Assembly (NCBI RefSeq): GCF_000378605.1
Contig: NZ_KB905155.1
Coordinates: 1,116,001 to 1,180,000 of the forward strand
Length of the DNA stretch: 64,000 nt
From: Thioalkalivibrio sp. ALJ21
Lineage (GTDB): Bacteria; Pseudomonadota; Gammaproteobacteria; Ectothiorhodospirales; Ectothiorhodospiraceae
Reading direction: 5' to 3'
Of the stretch, positions 33,822 to 42,741 are shown in pieces. The notes under the pieces were generated by a model. The model was not told the origin of the DNA. It did no database searches and was given only the letters and a program-made list of their open reading frames with translations. Position numbers and translations under genes: made by a program. How positions within the stretch are numbered: position 1 is the stretch's first letter; every line of letters begins with the position of its first letter.

Positions 33822-34271
33822 ATGCAGAAGAAAACTACCCAACAGGGTTTTACGCTTATCGAGCTGATGATCGTGGTTGCGATTATCGGGATTTTGGCGG
33901 CGATTGCGCTGCCGGCTTATCAGGATTATACGGGGCGTGCGCAGGCGTCTGAAGCGTTTAGCGCAACGTCTGGCATACGTGCTGATATCGGCGTCTATCT
34001 CTCCGAGAACGGCGAGCTACCAGATGATGAAGACGATGCGGAAATCGATTCCACTCTGGCTGAACTTGAAGGCAACTATTTTGGCGCAGGGGACGCGTCC
34101 CTTACTGGTCCAGGAATCATTTCCATTGAGTTTGACTCTGGCGTTCATAGCGGTGAAACGATGACGCTTGAGGCGATCCTGAACGCAGCCGAAAACCAGA
34201 TTCGTCGCTGGGAATGCGATGGCCTTGACACTAGGTTCCTCCCGACTGCCTGCCGCCCGGAAGGGAGCTAA
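33822..34271 (+). CDS. pilA: Type IV major pilin
   Basis: 149 residues, ATG at 33822 with a GGGAG site. The class III leader QKKTTQQG is followed by the methylated Phe and the conserved helix [20 protein letters not shown], with Glu5. The variable C-terminal region is acidic and ends with a Cys pair (WECDG ... PTACRPEGS) forming the D-loop. The AT content and codon use differ from the flanks, typical of exchanged pilin genes. Expression is likely RpoN/PilR dependent. Confidence 0.93.
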   Translation: MQKKTTQQGFTLIELMIVVAIIGILAAIALPAYQDYTGRAQASEAFSATSGIRADIGVYLSENGELPDDEDDAEIDSTLAELEGNYFGAGDASLTGPGIISIEFDSGVHSGETMTLEAILNAAENQIRRWECDGLDTRFLPTACRPEGS

Positions 34272-34315
34272 AGTCCACAATTATGTCAGACCTTTTGCTG
34301 GGATGGGTAGGTACG

Positions 34316-34945
34316 TAGGTACACCCACTTAGCACTAGAGCCCCGGCCTTGCGCCGGGGCTTTTTCTTTTTCAACGATCTGTCGGATCTGTGGGACACCC
34401 ACTTCGTCGGATCTGTGGGACACCCACTTCGTCGCGGGACCTGTGGGACACCCACTTTCCTCCCAGTTGTCATAAGCCCGATTCGCCGACACCAGCGACA
34501 CAGCTTGCATCTGCGGGACACCCCCCTTTCCGGGATGGCTACTGGATGCAACTCCTTCAGGAAATGATCAGAGACGATCGCTCGCGGGGCACCGAGACTA
34601 CGACGACACCGCTTTGCGGTGCTCCCAGGGGTTCCAGGCTTGTGACCAGATATTGCCGGGGCACAGAACGCAAAAGGGCCGCCCGCGGATTCCCTTCCCG
34701 GACGACCCTTTAGGGGCTTCCTTGCCCCAGGGCACAATCTAGCACGAGCCTCGTGGATTTCCAGCTGCACACCGAAGAGGCCACTGAACGGTCGTTTTTG
34801 CGCCATAGGCGGTACTTTTGGATGGAATAAACTGCGGCATCGTAGGACACCCCCTTTAGGACACCCACTTTCTGAGGGGATCCCTTGCGGTCGCGCCCAA
34901 GAGCATCAGAGCAAGAGCATCTGTTGGACACCCACTTTGTGAGGG
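34316..34945. repeat. Array of GTGGGACACCCACTT repeats next to the RAYT gene
   Basis: At least seven copies or variants of GGACACCC(A/C)C(T)TT at about 34316, 34390, 34415, 34442, 34513, 34845, 34859 and 34924. The best ones (CTGTGGGACACCCACTTCG) form a GTGGG-ACA-CCCAC mini-hairpin, with spacings of 25-28 bp in the first cluster and irregular ones later. The region 34272-35014 has no gene; between the copies it is otherwise unremarkable. All copies have the same orientation. Probably REP-like substrates of the adjacent tyrosine transposase. Confidence 0.75.
34339..34365 (+). terminator. Rho-independent terminator after pilA
   Basis: Perfect 9-bp stem AGCCCCGGC / GCCGGGGCT with a 5-base loop, followed by five T. 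Confidence 0.9.
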
Positions 34946-35014
34946 AAAGGCCTTGCTATCGCGGCTGAGCGCATCTAAGTTCCGAAGCATCTGATTCCAT
35001 GGAAGGAGTCCACA

Positions 35015-36094
35015 ATGACCCAACCCCGCTCGTCCCTCGTGTCCATCGAGGACACGCCTTGGTATCACGTCGTTTCACGCTGCGTTCGGCGCGCCTTTCT
35101 CTGCGGCGAGGATCGCGTGTCGGGACAAAACTTCGAGCATCGCCGCGAATGGATCGAGACGCGGATCCTGGAACTGGCCGCGATCTTCACCATCGATGTG
35201 GCTGCCTATGCCGTCATGAGCAATCACTACCATGTGGTGGTACGACTGGACCCTGAACGCGCAGCGTCGCTGGGTACCGAGTCCGTCCTGCAGCGCTGGA
35301 CGCGCCTGTTCTCTGGCCCCGAACTGGTCAGGCAGTATCTGTCGCCGCGACGGAAGGCGATGTGCCACGCACAGTTACGGCGGGTGGAGGAGTACGCCCA
35401 AACCTATCGGAACCGACTGGCTGATCTGTCGTGGTTCATGCGCGTGCTGAATGAATCCATCGCCCGACAGGCCAACGAGGAGGAAGGCGTCAAGGGACGA
35501 TTCTGGGAGGGGCGCTTCAAGAGTCAGGCCCTTCTGGATGACGCGGCCGTGCTGGCGGCCATGAGCTACGTGGACCTGAACCCGGTCCGGGCCGGCATGG
35601 CAGAGACGTTGGAACAGAGTGACCACACCTCGCTACAACGACGTATGCAGCCCGAGACAGAAGACCATTCGGGTAACGAACCGCCAGCCGAATCCTCATG
35701 CCAAAAGCACTCCAGCAGGAACCCGAACGAACTTCGCCCTGAACGTGAGCTACGCTCGCTTCCCCGCGCGCCACTGATGCCCTTCGATGCGACCGGCCAG
35801 TTCGAGCCGGCCATCCCGTTTGCGTTCGAGGATTATCTGGAGCTGACCGATACACTGGGGCGGTGTGTACATCCAGCGAAGCGGGGACGGATCCCAGCCC
35901 ACCGCCCTCGCCTGCTGGACCAACTGGGTATGAATGCAGAGGCCTTCATCCAGCAATCCTGTCACCTTTTAAAGGCATTCGGCTCGGCCATAGGCGCACC
36001 CAAGCAGATGGTGGAACTGGCCGCGCAACGGCAATGCCGTTATCTGCGGGGCATATCCGCGGCCCGGTCGCTTTTCGTTCGCCAGGCCGCTTGA
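35015..36094 (+). CDS. REP-associated tyrosine transposase (RAYT)
   Basis: 359 residues, ATG at 35015 with a strong AAGGAG site. Y1-transposase (HUH) domain: PWYHVVSRCVRRAFLC at the N-terminus, the metal HxH in AVMSNHYHVVVRLD, and a catalytic Tyr candidate in LAAMSYVDLNPVRAG or YAQTYRNRL. RAYTs are domesticated single-strand transposases that process REP hairpins and are usually single copy. The C-terminal 120 residues (PFAFEDYLELTDTLGRC) are an extension. It sits directly beside the repeat array. Confidence 0.9.
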   Translation: MTQPRSSLVSIEDTPWYHVVSRCVRRAFLCGEDRVSGQNFEHRREWIETRILELAAIFTIDVAAYAVMSNHYHVVVRLDPERAASLGTESVLQRWTRLFSGPELVRQYLSPRRKAMCHAQLRRVEEYAQTYRNRLADLSWFMRVLNESIARQANEEEGVKGRFWEGRFKSQALLDDAAVLAAMSYVDLNPVRAGMAETLEQSDHTSLQRRMQPETEDHSGNEPPAESSCQKHSSRNPNELRPERELRSLPRAPLMPFDATGQFEPAIPFAFEDYLELTDTLGRCVHPAKRGRIPAHRPRLLDQLGMNAEAFIQQSCHLLKAFGSAIGAPKQMVELAAQRQCRYLRGISAARSLFVRQAA

Positions 36095-36593
36095 TGCGTT
36101 ACGCGCAGATGGGATATCCGCCAATTTTGGTGCGATTCGCGTGGCTCTTCGTACCCTACGGGTCATGCTGGCTGGTCACGATGGAGAGATACAAAAAGAA
36201 AGAGCCACCCGGGCTTCCGTTCCTGGGCGGCTCTAGTGAAGGCGTCCCTGCCTTCGCGGTTAAAAGTAGCACATCGATTACTGATTTCTAGACGTTATTC
36301 CGGTTTTTCGCCGAGCGGCCGCATATAACCACTGAGCGGTACTTTCTCCAAGAGAGTAACGATTGTTTTATTTCGCGATTATGAGTATGCGCCCAGCGAT
36401 ATGTGCCGTGCCTGGCTCCTCGCAACATCGCGCGTTTACCGCTCGTTGTCTGGCTACGGCGCCTCAGGGGAATTGCCGCTGATTCGGCTTTCGCCTACTC
36501 TCTTGCGCCTTCCCATAGGCGGCGATGCGGGTCTTAATCCGCGAGTCGTTCAGGGATGTTCCATTCGTAATCGATACCAGGCAACCAAGCATC
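36095..36593. other. Gene-free, lower-GC stretch
   Basis: 499 bp without a credible gene. It contains an imperfect 12-bp stem (about 36205-36236, GAGCCACCCGGG / CCTGGGCGGCTC) preceded on the plus strand by an A-rich run, so it could terminate minus-strand transcription. It also has an AT-rich segment (36260-36395) unlike the surrounding DNA. Probably the distal edge of the accessory island plus the ion-channel promoter. Confidence 0.6.
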
Positions 36594-37436
36594 ATGAGCG
36601 AGCCCACCACGCTGCGCGGCCGTCTCGGCCAGTTCATCGAGGCGCGCCTGACCCAGCGCGCGATCATCGCGCTAATCCTGCTGAATGCAGTGACACTGGG
36701 ACTGGAGACGTCCGATACCGTGATGGGCTGGATGGGCCCGGTAATCCTCGCGGCGGACACCGTCATCCTGTCGATCTTCACGGCCGAGGTGCTGGCGAAG
36801 CTGTTCGTCTATCGCCTGAGCTTCTGGCGCAACCCGTGGAATGTGTTCGACTTCTTCGTGGTGGGGATCGCGCTGATCCCGGCCTCCGGGCCGTTCTCGG
36901 TGCTGCGCGTGCTGCGCCTGTTGCGCCTGGTATCGATGGTGCCGAAGTTGCGCTTTATCGTGGAGGCCCTGTTGCGGGCCATCCCCGGGATCATCTCGAT
37001 TCTGGGATTGCTGGTGCTGATCTTCTATGTGTTCGCGATCATCGCCACGGGGCTCTTCAGCGAGTCCTTCCCTCAGAAGTTCGGGACACTCGGCGCCACG
37101 ATGTACAGCCTGTTCCAGGTCATGACGCTGGAGGGCTGGTCGGAGGACATCGCCCGCCCGGTGATGGAGGTCTACCCCTGGGCCTGGGCCTTCTTCGTGC
37201 CCTTCATCCTGATCGCCACGTTTACCGTGCTGAACCTGTTCATCGCGATCATCGTGGACGCGATGCAGCGCATGCATGATCGCGCGATCGAGATCGAACA
37301 GCAGATGATCCACGACAGCGTGCACGAGGAGAACAAGGCGCTGCACTCGGAGATCCACGAGCTGCAGCAGGAGACGGTCAAGCTTCAGGAACGCCTCATC
37401 CGCATGCAGAGCATGCTGGAGAAGCGGGTGAAGTAG
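36594..37436 (+). CDS. BacNav-like voltage-gated ion channel
   Basis: 280 residues from the ATG at 36594 (weak ribosome site). One voltage-sensor plus one pore domain: helices S1-S3 near residues 20-100, an S4 with repeated Arg (SVLRVLRLLRLVSMVPKLR), S5, a pore with selectivity filter T178-LEGWSE184, S6 (AFFVPFILIATFTVLNLFIAI) and a C-terminal coiled coil (LHSEIHELQQETVKLQERL). This is the NaChBac/NavAb layout, a tetramer. The filter has Gly where NavAb has Ser (TLESW), so Na+ over Ca2+ selectivity is likely but not certain. Confidence 0.87.
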   Translation: MSEPTTLRGRLGQFIEARLTQRAIIALILLNAVTLGLETSDTVMGWMGPVILAADTVILSIFTAEVLAKLFVYRLSFWRNPWNVFDFFVVGIALIPASGPFSVLRVLRLLRLVSMVPKLRFIVEALLRAIPGIISILGLLVLIFYVFAIIATGLFSESFPQKFGTLGATMYSLFQVMTLEGWSEDIARPVMEVYPWAWAFFVPFILIATFTVLNLFIAIIVDAMQRMHDRAIEIEQQMIHDSVHEENKALHSEIHELQQETVKLQERLIRMQSMLEKRVK

Positions 37437-37489
37437 CGGCCGACGGGGGACGCCGCGCGCACGGTTCGCGTGCGAGCACGCTCCCACAG

Positions 37490-37508
37490 GGGGGCCATAA
37501 TGGCCCCC
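37490..37508. repeat. Inverted repeat between convergent genes
   Basis: GGGGGCCAT and ATGGCCCCC form a near-continuous 9-bp stem between the ion-channel and leuA stop codons. Possible shared terminator without a T-run. Confidence 0.45.
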
Positions 37509-37523
37509 GGGGGTCCCATGAGA

Positions 37524-39209
37524 TCAGGCGTTGGCGGCGGCCGGTTCGGCGGCGGGTTCGCCCAGGCGGCGGCCGGTGGCGTTGAGTACGGCCTGCAACG
37601 TGGCGGCTGTGGTGTCCTCGCCCAGGGCGACGCCGACGGAGCGCTCGCCGTCGACCTGCACGTCCACCGCGGCCATGGCGCGCGCCTCGGTGCCGGACTC
37701 CATCGCGTGCTCGTCAAAGTGGCTTACCTTGACCTCCACACCCCTGTCGGCCTTCATCGCGGCGGTCAGGGCCTCGACCGCACCGTGGCCCTCGCCCTTG
37801 AGGCGCGACTCGCGCCCGGGCGGGCCCATGGTCGCGTCCAGCCGTACCACCGGGCCTTCCTTCTCGATCTCGTAGCGCACCAGATCCCAGCCGGCGACCG
37901 GCGTCAGGTAGTGCTGCTCGAACAGCTCGTGGATGCGCTTCGAGGAGACCTCGACCTGCGTGGCCTCGGCATCCTTTTGCACGATGCGGGCGAACTCGAT
38001 CGCCAGCCAGCGCGGCAGCTCGATGCCGTAATCGCGCTCCAGCACGTGGGACACCCCGCCCTTGCCGGACTGGCTGTTGATACGCACGACCTCTTCGTAG
38101 CGCCGGCCCAGATCGCTCGGGTCGATCGGCAGGTAGGGCACGTTCCAGTGGCCGCCCTTCTCCTTGTAGTGCGCCAGGCCCTTGCGGATCGCATCCTGGT
38201 GGCTGCCGGAGAACGCGGTGTAGACCAGCTCGCCCGCCCACGGATGGCGCGGATGGACGGGCATGTCGGTGCACTCCTTGTACACGTCGATCAGCCGTTC
38301 CATGTCGGACAGGTCGATGGTCGGGTCGATGCCCTGCGAGTACAGGTTCATGCCCACGGTGACCAGGTCCATGTTGCCGGTGCGCTCGCCATTGCCGAAC
38401 AGCGTGCCTTCCAGGCGGTCGGCCCCGGCCAGCAGGCCCAGCTCGGCCGCGGCCACGCCGGTGCCACGGTCGTTGTGCGTATGCAGCGACACGCAGAAAT
38501 GCTCGCGGTGCTGCACATGGTCGCAGAACCACTCGACCTGGTCAGCGAACACGTTGGGCGTGGCCGACTCGACCGTGGCCGGCAGGTTGATCACCACCTT
38601 CTGGCCCTGATCCGGGCGCCAGATCGCGTTCACCGCATCCACGACCTCGACCGCGTAGTCCAGCTCGGTGGTGGAGAAGCTCTCCGGCGAGTACTGGAAG
38701 ATCCAGTCCGTCTGCGGGTACTTCGCCGCGTAGTCGCGCACCCAGCGGGCGCCGTTCTCGGCGATGCCGCGGATGCCGGCGCGGTCCATGCGGAAGACCT
38801 GCTCACGCTGCGCCGGGTTGGTGGAGTTGTATACGTGCACCACCGCGCGCGGTGCGCCCTCCAGCGCCGCGAAGGTCTTCTGGATCAGATCCTCGCGCGC
38901 CTGGGTCAGCACCTGGATATACACGCCCTCGGGGATACGATCCTCCTCGATCAGGCGGCGGGTGAAGTCGTAGTCGATCTGCGACGCCGAAGGAAAGCCG
39001 ATCTCGATCTCGGTCAGGCCGATGTCCACCAGCACCTCGAAGAAGCGCATCTTCTGCTCGACGCTCATCGGGTGCACCAGCGCCTGGTTGCCGTCGCGCA
39101 GGTCCACCGCGCAGAAACGCGGCGCAACCGTGGTGCGCTGCGCCGGCCAGCGGCGATCCGCCTTGTCGATCGGCGGGAACGGGGCATATTTGGTGTGATC
39201 GAAGGCCAT
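37524..39209 (-). CDS. leuA: 2-isopropylmalate synthase, long (type 2) form
   Basis: 561 residues from the ATG at 39209 (GAGGAGAG site). It condenses 2-oxoisovalerate with acetyl-CoA, the first step of leucine synthesis. Catalytic barrel motifs: APRFCAVDLRDGNQALVHPM, IEIGFPSASQIDYDFTRRL, HTHNDRGTGVAAAELGLLAGADR and GTLFGNGERTGN. The C-terminal allosteric domain (RLDATMGPPGRESRLKGEGHG ...) binds leucine. It is the form usual in actinobacteria and some proteobacteria. It diverges from an Lrp/AsnC-type regulator. Confidence 0.95.
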   Translation of the reverse strand: MAFDHTKYAPFPPIDKADRRWPAQRTTVAPRFCAVDLRDGNQALVHPMSVEQKMRFFEVLVDIGLTEIEIGFPSASQIDYDFTRRLIEEDRIPEGVYIQVLTQAREDLIQKTFAALEGAPRAVVHVYNSTNPAQREQVFRMDRAGIRGIAENGARWVRDYAAKYPQTDWIFQYSPESFSTTELDYAVEVVDAVNAIWRPDQGQKVVINLPATVESATPNVFADQVEWFCDHVQHREHFCVSLHTHNDRGTGVAAAELGLLAGADRLEGTLFGNGERTGNMDLVTVGMNLYSQGIDPTIDLSDMERLIDVYKECTDMPVHPRHPWAGELVYTAFSGSHQDAIRKGLAHYKEKGGHWNVPYLPIDPSDLGRRYEEVVRINSQSGKGGVSHVLERDYGIELPRWLAIEFARIVQKDAEATQVEVSSKRIHELFEQHYLTPVAGWDLVRYEIEKEGPVVRLDATMGPPGRESRLKGEGHGAVEALTAAMKADRGVEVKVSHFDEHAMESGTEARAMAAVDVQVDGERSVGVALGEDTTAATLQAVLNATGRRLGEPAAEPAAANA

Positions 39210-39294
39210 TTTGCTTCTCTCCTCGGGCCGCGGTATTCCGTCGCAGCGATTTATCCACTTGCACATTATCCTAACGGATCTGCGCGGACAGAAC

Positions 39295-39345
39295 CTTGCT
39301 TATTTCGCATAAAGCGGGCAATAAGTGGCAGTTAATTGCTTTTAA
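39295..39345. promoter_or_regulatory. AT-rich leuA/Lrp intergenic operator candidate
   Basis: A locally AT-rich stretch in otherwise GC-rich DNA with the inverted pair CTTATT (39299-39304) / AATAAG (39320-39325) and nested GCTT...AAGC. Lrp-family proteins bind such sequences, and both divergent genes start within 90 bp. Confidence 0.4.
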
Positions 39346-39371
39346 TAGCCCATCTAGCGCAATATTCCACC

Positions 39372-39863
39372 ATGGAACCGCAACCGCACAAGCTCGACCG
39401 CTTTGACCGTCACATCCTGGAGATCCTGCAGGAGGACGCGAGCCTGTCGAACCAGGCACTCGCCGATCGCGTGGGGCTGAGTCCTTCGCCGTGCCTGCGG
39501 CGGGTCCGAGCACTGGAACAGGCCGGAATCCTGATCCGGCGCGTGGCCCTGCTCGACCGGCGCGCCCTGGGGCTGGAACTGACCGCGCTGATCCACATCG
39601 GCATGGACCGCCACACCCCGGAGCGCTTCGCCCGCTTCGAGGAGGCGATCTCCAGCTATCCCGAGGTGCAGCACCTGTATCTGATCACCGGACAATCAGC
39701 CGACTACATGCTGCAGGTCGTGGTCCCGGACATGGATGCCTACCAGGACTTCCTGCTGCGCCGGGTCACCCGGCTGGAAGGAGTGGACTCGGTGCACTCG
39801 AGCTTCGTGCTGCGCCGCGTGGTGGATCGCACCTCGCTGCCGCTGGACTACATCCGCGACTGA
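39372..39863 (+). CDS. Lrp/AsnC-family transcriptional regulator
   Basis: 163 residues. Helix-turn-helix DASLSNQALADRVGLSPSPCLRRVRALEQAG at residues about 20-50 (read in two parts), then a RAM ligand domain with YLITGQSADYMLQVVVPD. The family senses amino acids. The divergent leuA makes leucine-pathway control the simplest hypothesis. Confidence 0.9.
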   Translation: MEPQPHKLDRFDRHILEILQEDASLSNQALADRVGLSPSPCLRRVRALEQAGILIRRVALLDRRALGLELTALIHIGMDRHTPERFARFEEAISSYPEVQHLYLITGQSADYMLQVVVPDMDAYQDFLLRRVTRLEGVDSVHSSFVLRRVVDRTSLPLDYIRD

Positions 39864-39902
39864 CGGCGGACCGCGGCCGGCCCTGCAACACGGCTCCGTT
39901 GC

Positions 39903-40724
39903 TCAGCGCCCGCCGAACTGGGGCAGCAGACGCGCGGGCAGCAGGTGGACCAGGATAAAGCCCAGCATCGCGGCGACGACGATCGTCGGCCCGGTCGGGG
40001 TGTCGTACTGGAACGAACCCCAGACGCCGGCGATGACCACCAGCATGCCGATCACGCCGGCCAAGAACGCCATCTGCTCCGGCGTCGACGCGAAACGCCG
40101 GGCGCTCGCGGCCGGGATGATCATCAACGCCGTGATCAGCAACACGCCCACCACCTGCATCGCGGCCGCGATCACCAGCGCGATCAGCAGCATCAGCCCC
40201 AGGCGCACGGCCAGCACCGGTACGCCCTCGACCCGCGCCAGTTCCTCGTGCACGGTCAGCGCCAACAGCGGCCGCCAGAGCAGCACCAGCAGCAACAGCG
40301 CAATGCCACCGCCGATCGCAATCGCCACCAGATCGCTCGTACCCACTGCGAGGATGTCGCCGAACAGGTAGGCCATCAGATCCACCCGCAGGCCCTCGAT
40401 AAAGGTGACCGCCACGATCCCCAGCGACAACGCGCTGTGCGCAAGGATCCCCAGCAGCGTGTCCGAGGCGAGCTCCTGACGGCGCTGGAGGATCACCAGC
40501 AGCACCGCGATCGCAACACAGACGATGGTCACCATCAGGTTGAGATTCATCCCCAGCAGGAACCCAAGCGCCACCCCCAGCAGGGCGGAGTGCGAGATCG
40601 TGTCGCCGAAATAGGCCATCCGCCGCCAGACCACGAAGGCACCCAGCGGCCCGGCCACGGCCGCCACCATCAGCCCTGCCAGCACCGCGCGGAACAGGAA
40701 GTCGTCCAGCCAGGCTTCGATCAT
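39903..40724 (-). CDS. znuB: Zinc ABC transporter permease
   Basis: 273 residues, about eight membrane helices, ABC-3 family: VVWRRMAYFGDTISHSALLG and VGVLLITALMIIPAASARRFA are characteristic. It forms the channel for Zn2+ with ZnuC and receives the metal from ZnuA. Its start overlaps the znuC stop by 4 bp. Confidence 0.92.
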   Translation of the reverse strand: MIEAWLDDFLFRAVLAGLMVAAVAGPLGAFVVWRRMAYFGDTISHSALLGVALGFLLGMNLNLMVTIVCVAIAVLLVILQRRQELASDTLLGILAHSALSLGIVAVTFIEGLRVDLMAYLFGDILAVGTSDLVAIAIGGGIALLLLVLLWRPLLALTVHEELARVEGVPVLAVRLGLMLLIALVIAAAMQVVGVLLITALMIIPAASARRFASTPEQMAFLAGVIGMLVVIAGVWGSFQYDTPTGPTIVVAAMLGFILVHLLPARLLPQFGGR

Positions 40725-41551
40725 CGTTTCGGCGTTCCCTGTCCGTGATGGTGGGCGTGGCCACAGCCGTGCGACCCGCCCGTTCCGTTTTCGTCCAGAT
40801 CATGCACCTCGCCGTGCAGGTCGTGGACATGGTTGTGGTCATGCTTGTAGATACCGATCCCCTGCACATCGGCGGTGGGGAACAGGCGTTGGTACTCCGG
40901 GTGGCGCGAGACCTCCTCCGGCCGGCCGGTACAGCAGACGTGCTGGTTCAGGCAGATCACGGCATCGGCACCCGCCATCACCAGGTGCAGGTCATGCGAG
41001 ACCATCAGCACCCCGCAGCCCGTCTCGCGCCGGATGTCGTCGATCAGGCGAAAGACCTCGCCCTGTCCGACGATATCCACGCCCTGCGCCGGCTCGTCCA
41101 GCACCAGCAGATTGGGCCGGTTGAGCAACGCGCGGGCCAGCAACACGCGTTGCATCTCGCCCCCGGACAGGGACTGCACCGGCTTGTCCAGCAGATGCGG
41201 GACACCCACTCGCTCCAGGTGGGCCACCAGCTCGGCCCTTGGCGCGCGCTGGCGCAGCGTCAGGAATCGCCGCACCGACAGCGGCAGCACCGGCTCGATC
41301 TGCAATCGTTGTGGCATGTAGCCGATGCGCAGTCCACGACGGCGCTTCACCTGCCCCCGCGTCGGCTGCCACAGGCCCAGCAATACACGAAGCAACGAAG
41401 TCTTGCCCGCGCCGTTGGGGCCAATCACCACCGCCACCTCGGCCGGCGGGATCTGCACCGAGACCCGGTCGAGAATCAGCTTGCCCCCACGCTCCAGGGA
41501 GATATCACGGGCGTCCAGCAGCGGGCTGTGGTCCGATTCCGGTGCGGACAT
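40721..41551 (-). CDS. znuC: Zinc ABC transporter ATPase with His-rich tail
   Basis: 276 residues from the ATG at 41551, which has AAGGGAAG upstream; an ATG at 41575 is only 4 bp from the Zur box and lacks a site. Walker A IGPNGAGKTS, signature LSGGEMQRVLLARAL, Walker B LLVLDEPAQGVD. The C-terminal 45 residues are His/Asp-rich (HDHNHVHDLHGEVHDLDENG, then GCGHAHHHGQG) and probably bind zinc. Confidence 0.92.
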   Translation of the reverse strand: MSAPESDHSPLLDARDISLERGGKLILDRVSVQIPPAEVAVVIGPNGAGKTSLLRVLLGLWQPTRGQVKRRRGLRIGYMPQRLQIEPVLPLSVRRFLTLRQRAPRAELVAHLERVGVPHLLDKPVQSLSGGEMQRVLLARALLNRPNLLVLDEPAQGVDIVGQGEVFRLIDDIRRETGCGVLMVSHDLHLVMAGADAVICLNQHVCCTGRPEEVSRHPEYQRLFPTADVQGIGIYKHDHNHVHDLHGEVHDLDENGTGGSHGCGHAHHHGQGTPKR

Positions 41552-41578
41552 GGTGGCGGGGCTTCCCTTGTTCATGTT

Positions 41579-41591
41579 GATATACTATAAC
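41579..41591. promoter_or_regulatory. Zur box between znuC and znuA
   Basis: GATATACTATAAC is a 13-bp palindrome with one mismatch to the core GTTATA-N-TATAAC of gammaproteobacterial Zur sites. It is in the 78-bp divergent gap of znuCB and znuA, so one site can repress both under zinc sufficiency. Confidence 0.78.
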
Positions 41592-41629
41592 GTTCTCTAA
41601 TTCCGATCCGACACCCTGGAGACCCTGCC

Positions 41630-42721
41630 ATGCACTCGCGCCCGCGCCACCCCTTCGGGATTTCGCTGACGGTCAGCCTGCTGGCCATCCTGGGCCTCCT
41701 GCTCCCGGGCATGGCCATGGCAGACAAGCCGCGCATCGTCGCGACTATTCTACCGATTCACAGCATCGTCGCCGCCCTCGGCGAGGACGCCTTCGAAGTG
41801 GAGCTGCTGGTCCCCGCCACGGCTTCGCCTCATGGGTACTCCATGCGCCCGTCCGAGGCGCGCCGTCTGCAGAACGCGGACATGGTGGTCTGGGTCGGCC
41901 CGGATCTCGAGACCTTTCTGGAGCGCCCGCTCCGGCGTGCCGGCGGCCGCGAAATCATCAGCCTGATGGACGACCTCGACCTGGACCTGAAGCCGACGCG
42001 CGAAGGGGGCGTCTGGGAGCATCACCACGACCACAGGGACGATGATCACAGCCACGGCAACCATGACCACGGCCACAACGGCCATGGCCACGACGACCAC
42101 GGACACTCCGAAGACGATCATGGCCACAGCAACCATGACCACCACCATGATCACGGCCACCACGACGAGTCCCACGGGCACGACCATGATCACCATCACG
42201 GCGACTACGATGCCCATATCTGGCTCTCGCCCGCGGTGGTACGCGCGATCACCGAGCAGCTCGCCGACAAGCTGATGCAATGGGATCCGGAACGCGCCGA
42301 GACCGTGGAGGCCAACCGCGACGCCCTGCTCGAACGCATCGACGATCTGGACGGACGGCTTGCAGAACAGCTCGAGCCGGTACGCGACCAGGCCTTCATC
42401 GTCTTCCACGACGCCTACCAGTACTTCGAGCAGCACTACGGACTGAACGCCGCCGGTTCGATCAGCATCGATCCCTCGCGCAGCCCGGGCCCACGCCGCA
42501 TCAGCGAACTGCGCGAGCGTGTCGCCGACGGCGACGTGGTCTGCCTGTTCACCGAACCGCAGTTCCGTCCGGCCCTGGCCGAGACCGTGGCCGAAGGCAC
42601 CGATACACGGCTCGGCGTGCTGGATCCGGTCGGTGCCGAGCTTGAGCCCGGGACGAATGCCTGGTTCGAGCTGATGCAGAACATGGCGGACGGCTTTGCC
42701 GACTGCCTGGGGAAAGGATAA
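41630..42721 (+). CDS. znuA: Periplasmic zinc-binding protein ZnuA
   Basis: 363 residues with signal peptide (LLAILGLLLPGMAMA). Zinc ligands: His in TILPIHSIVAAL, the mid-protein His in DAHIWLSP, the His in FIVFHDAYQYFEQHYG and a later Glu/Asp. Between the first two lies a very long His/Asp loop (about residues 125-188) that captures Zn2+ in ZnuA proteins. A GGAG site precedes the ATG. It delivers Zn2+ to ZnuBC. Confidence 0.95.
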   Translation: MHSRPRHPFGISLTVSLLAILGLLLPGMAMADKPRIVATILPIHSIVAALGEDAFEVELLVPATASPHGYSMRPSEARRLQNADMVVWVGPDLETFLERPLRRAGGREIISLMDDLDLDLKPTREGGVWEHHHDHRDDDHSHGNHDHGHNGHGHDDHGHSEDDHGHSNHDHHHDHGHHDESHGHDHDHHHGDYDAHIWLSPAVVRAITEQLADKLMQWDPERAETVEANRDALLERIDDLDGRLAEQLEPVRDQAFIVFHDAYQYFEQHYGLNAAGSISIDPSRSPGPRRISELRERVADGDVVCLFTEPQFRPALAETVAEGTDTRLGVLDPVGAELEPGTNAWFELMQNMADGFADCLGKG

Positions 42722-42741
42722 GCCGCCGGGTCACCCAAAGC

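Noticed and set aside
34316-34945. GGACACCCACTT repeats as a CRISPR array
   Set aside because: The repeats are short (about 15-19 bp), the spacers vary from near zero to over 300 bp, the repeats are imperfect, and no cas gene is nearby.
39250-39258. TTATCCACT as a DnaA box and origin
   Set aside because: One isolated near-match in the leuA leader with no clustering or AT-rich unwinding region.
41209-41222. GGGACACCCACTCG in znuC as another RAYT repeat
   Set aside because: It encodes a conserved VGVPHL segment of the ATPase, so the match is coincidental.
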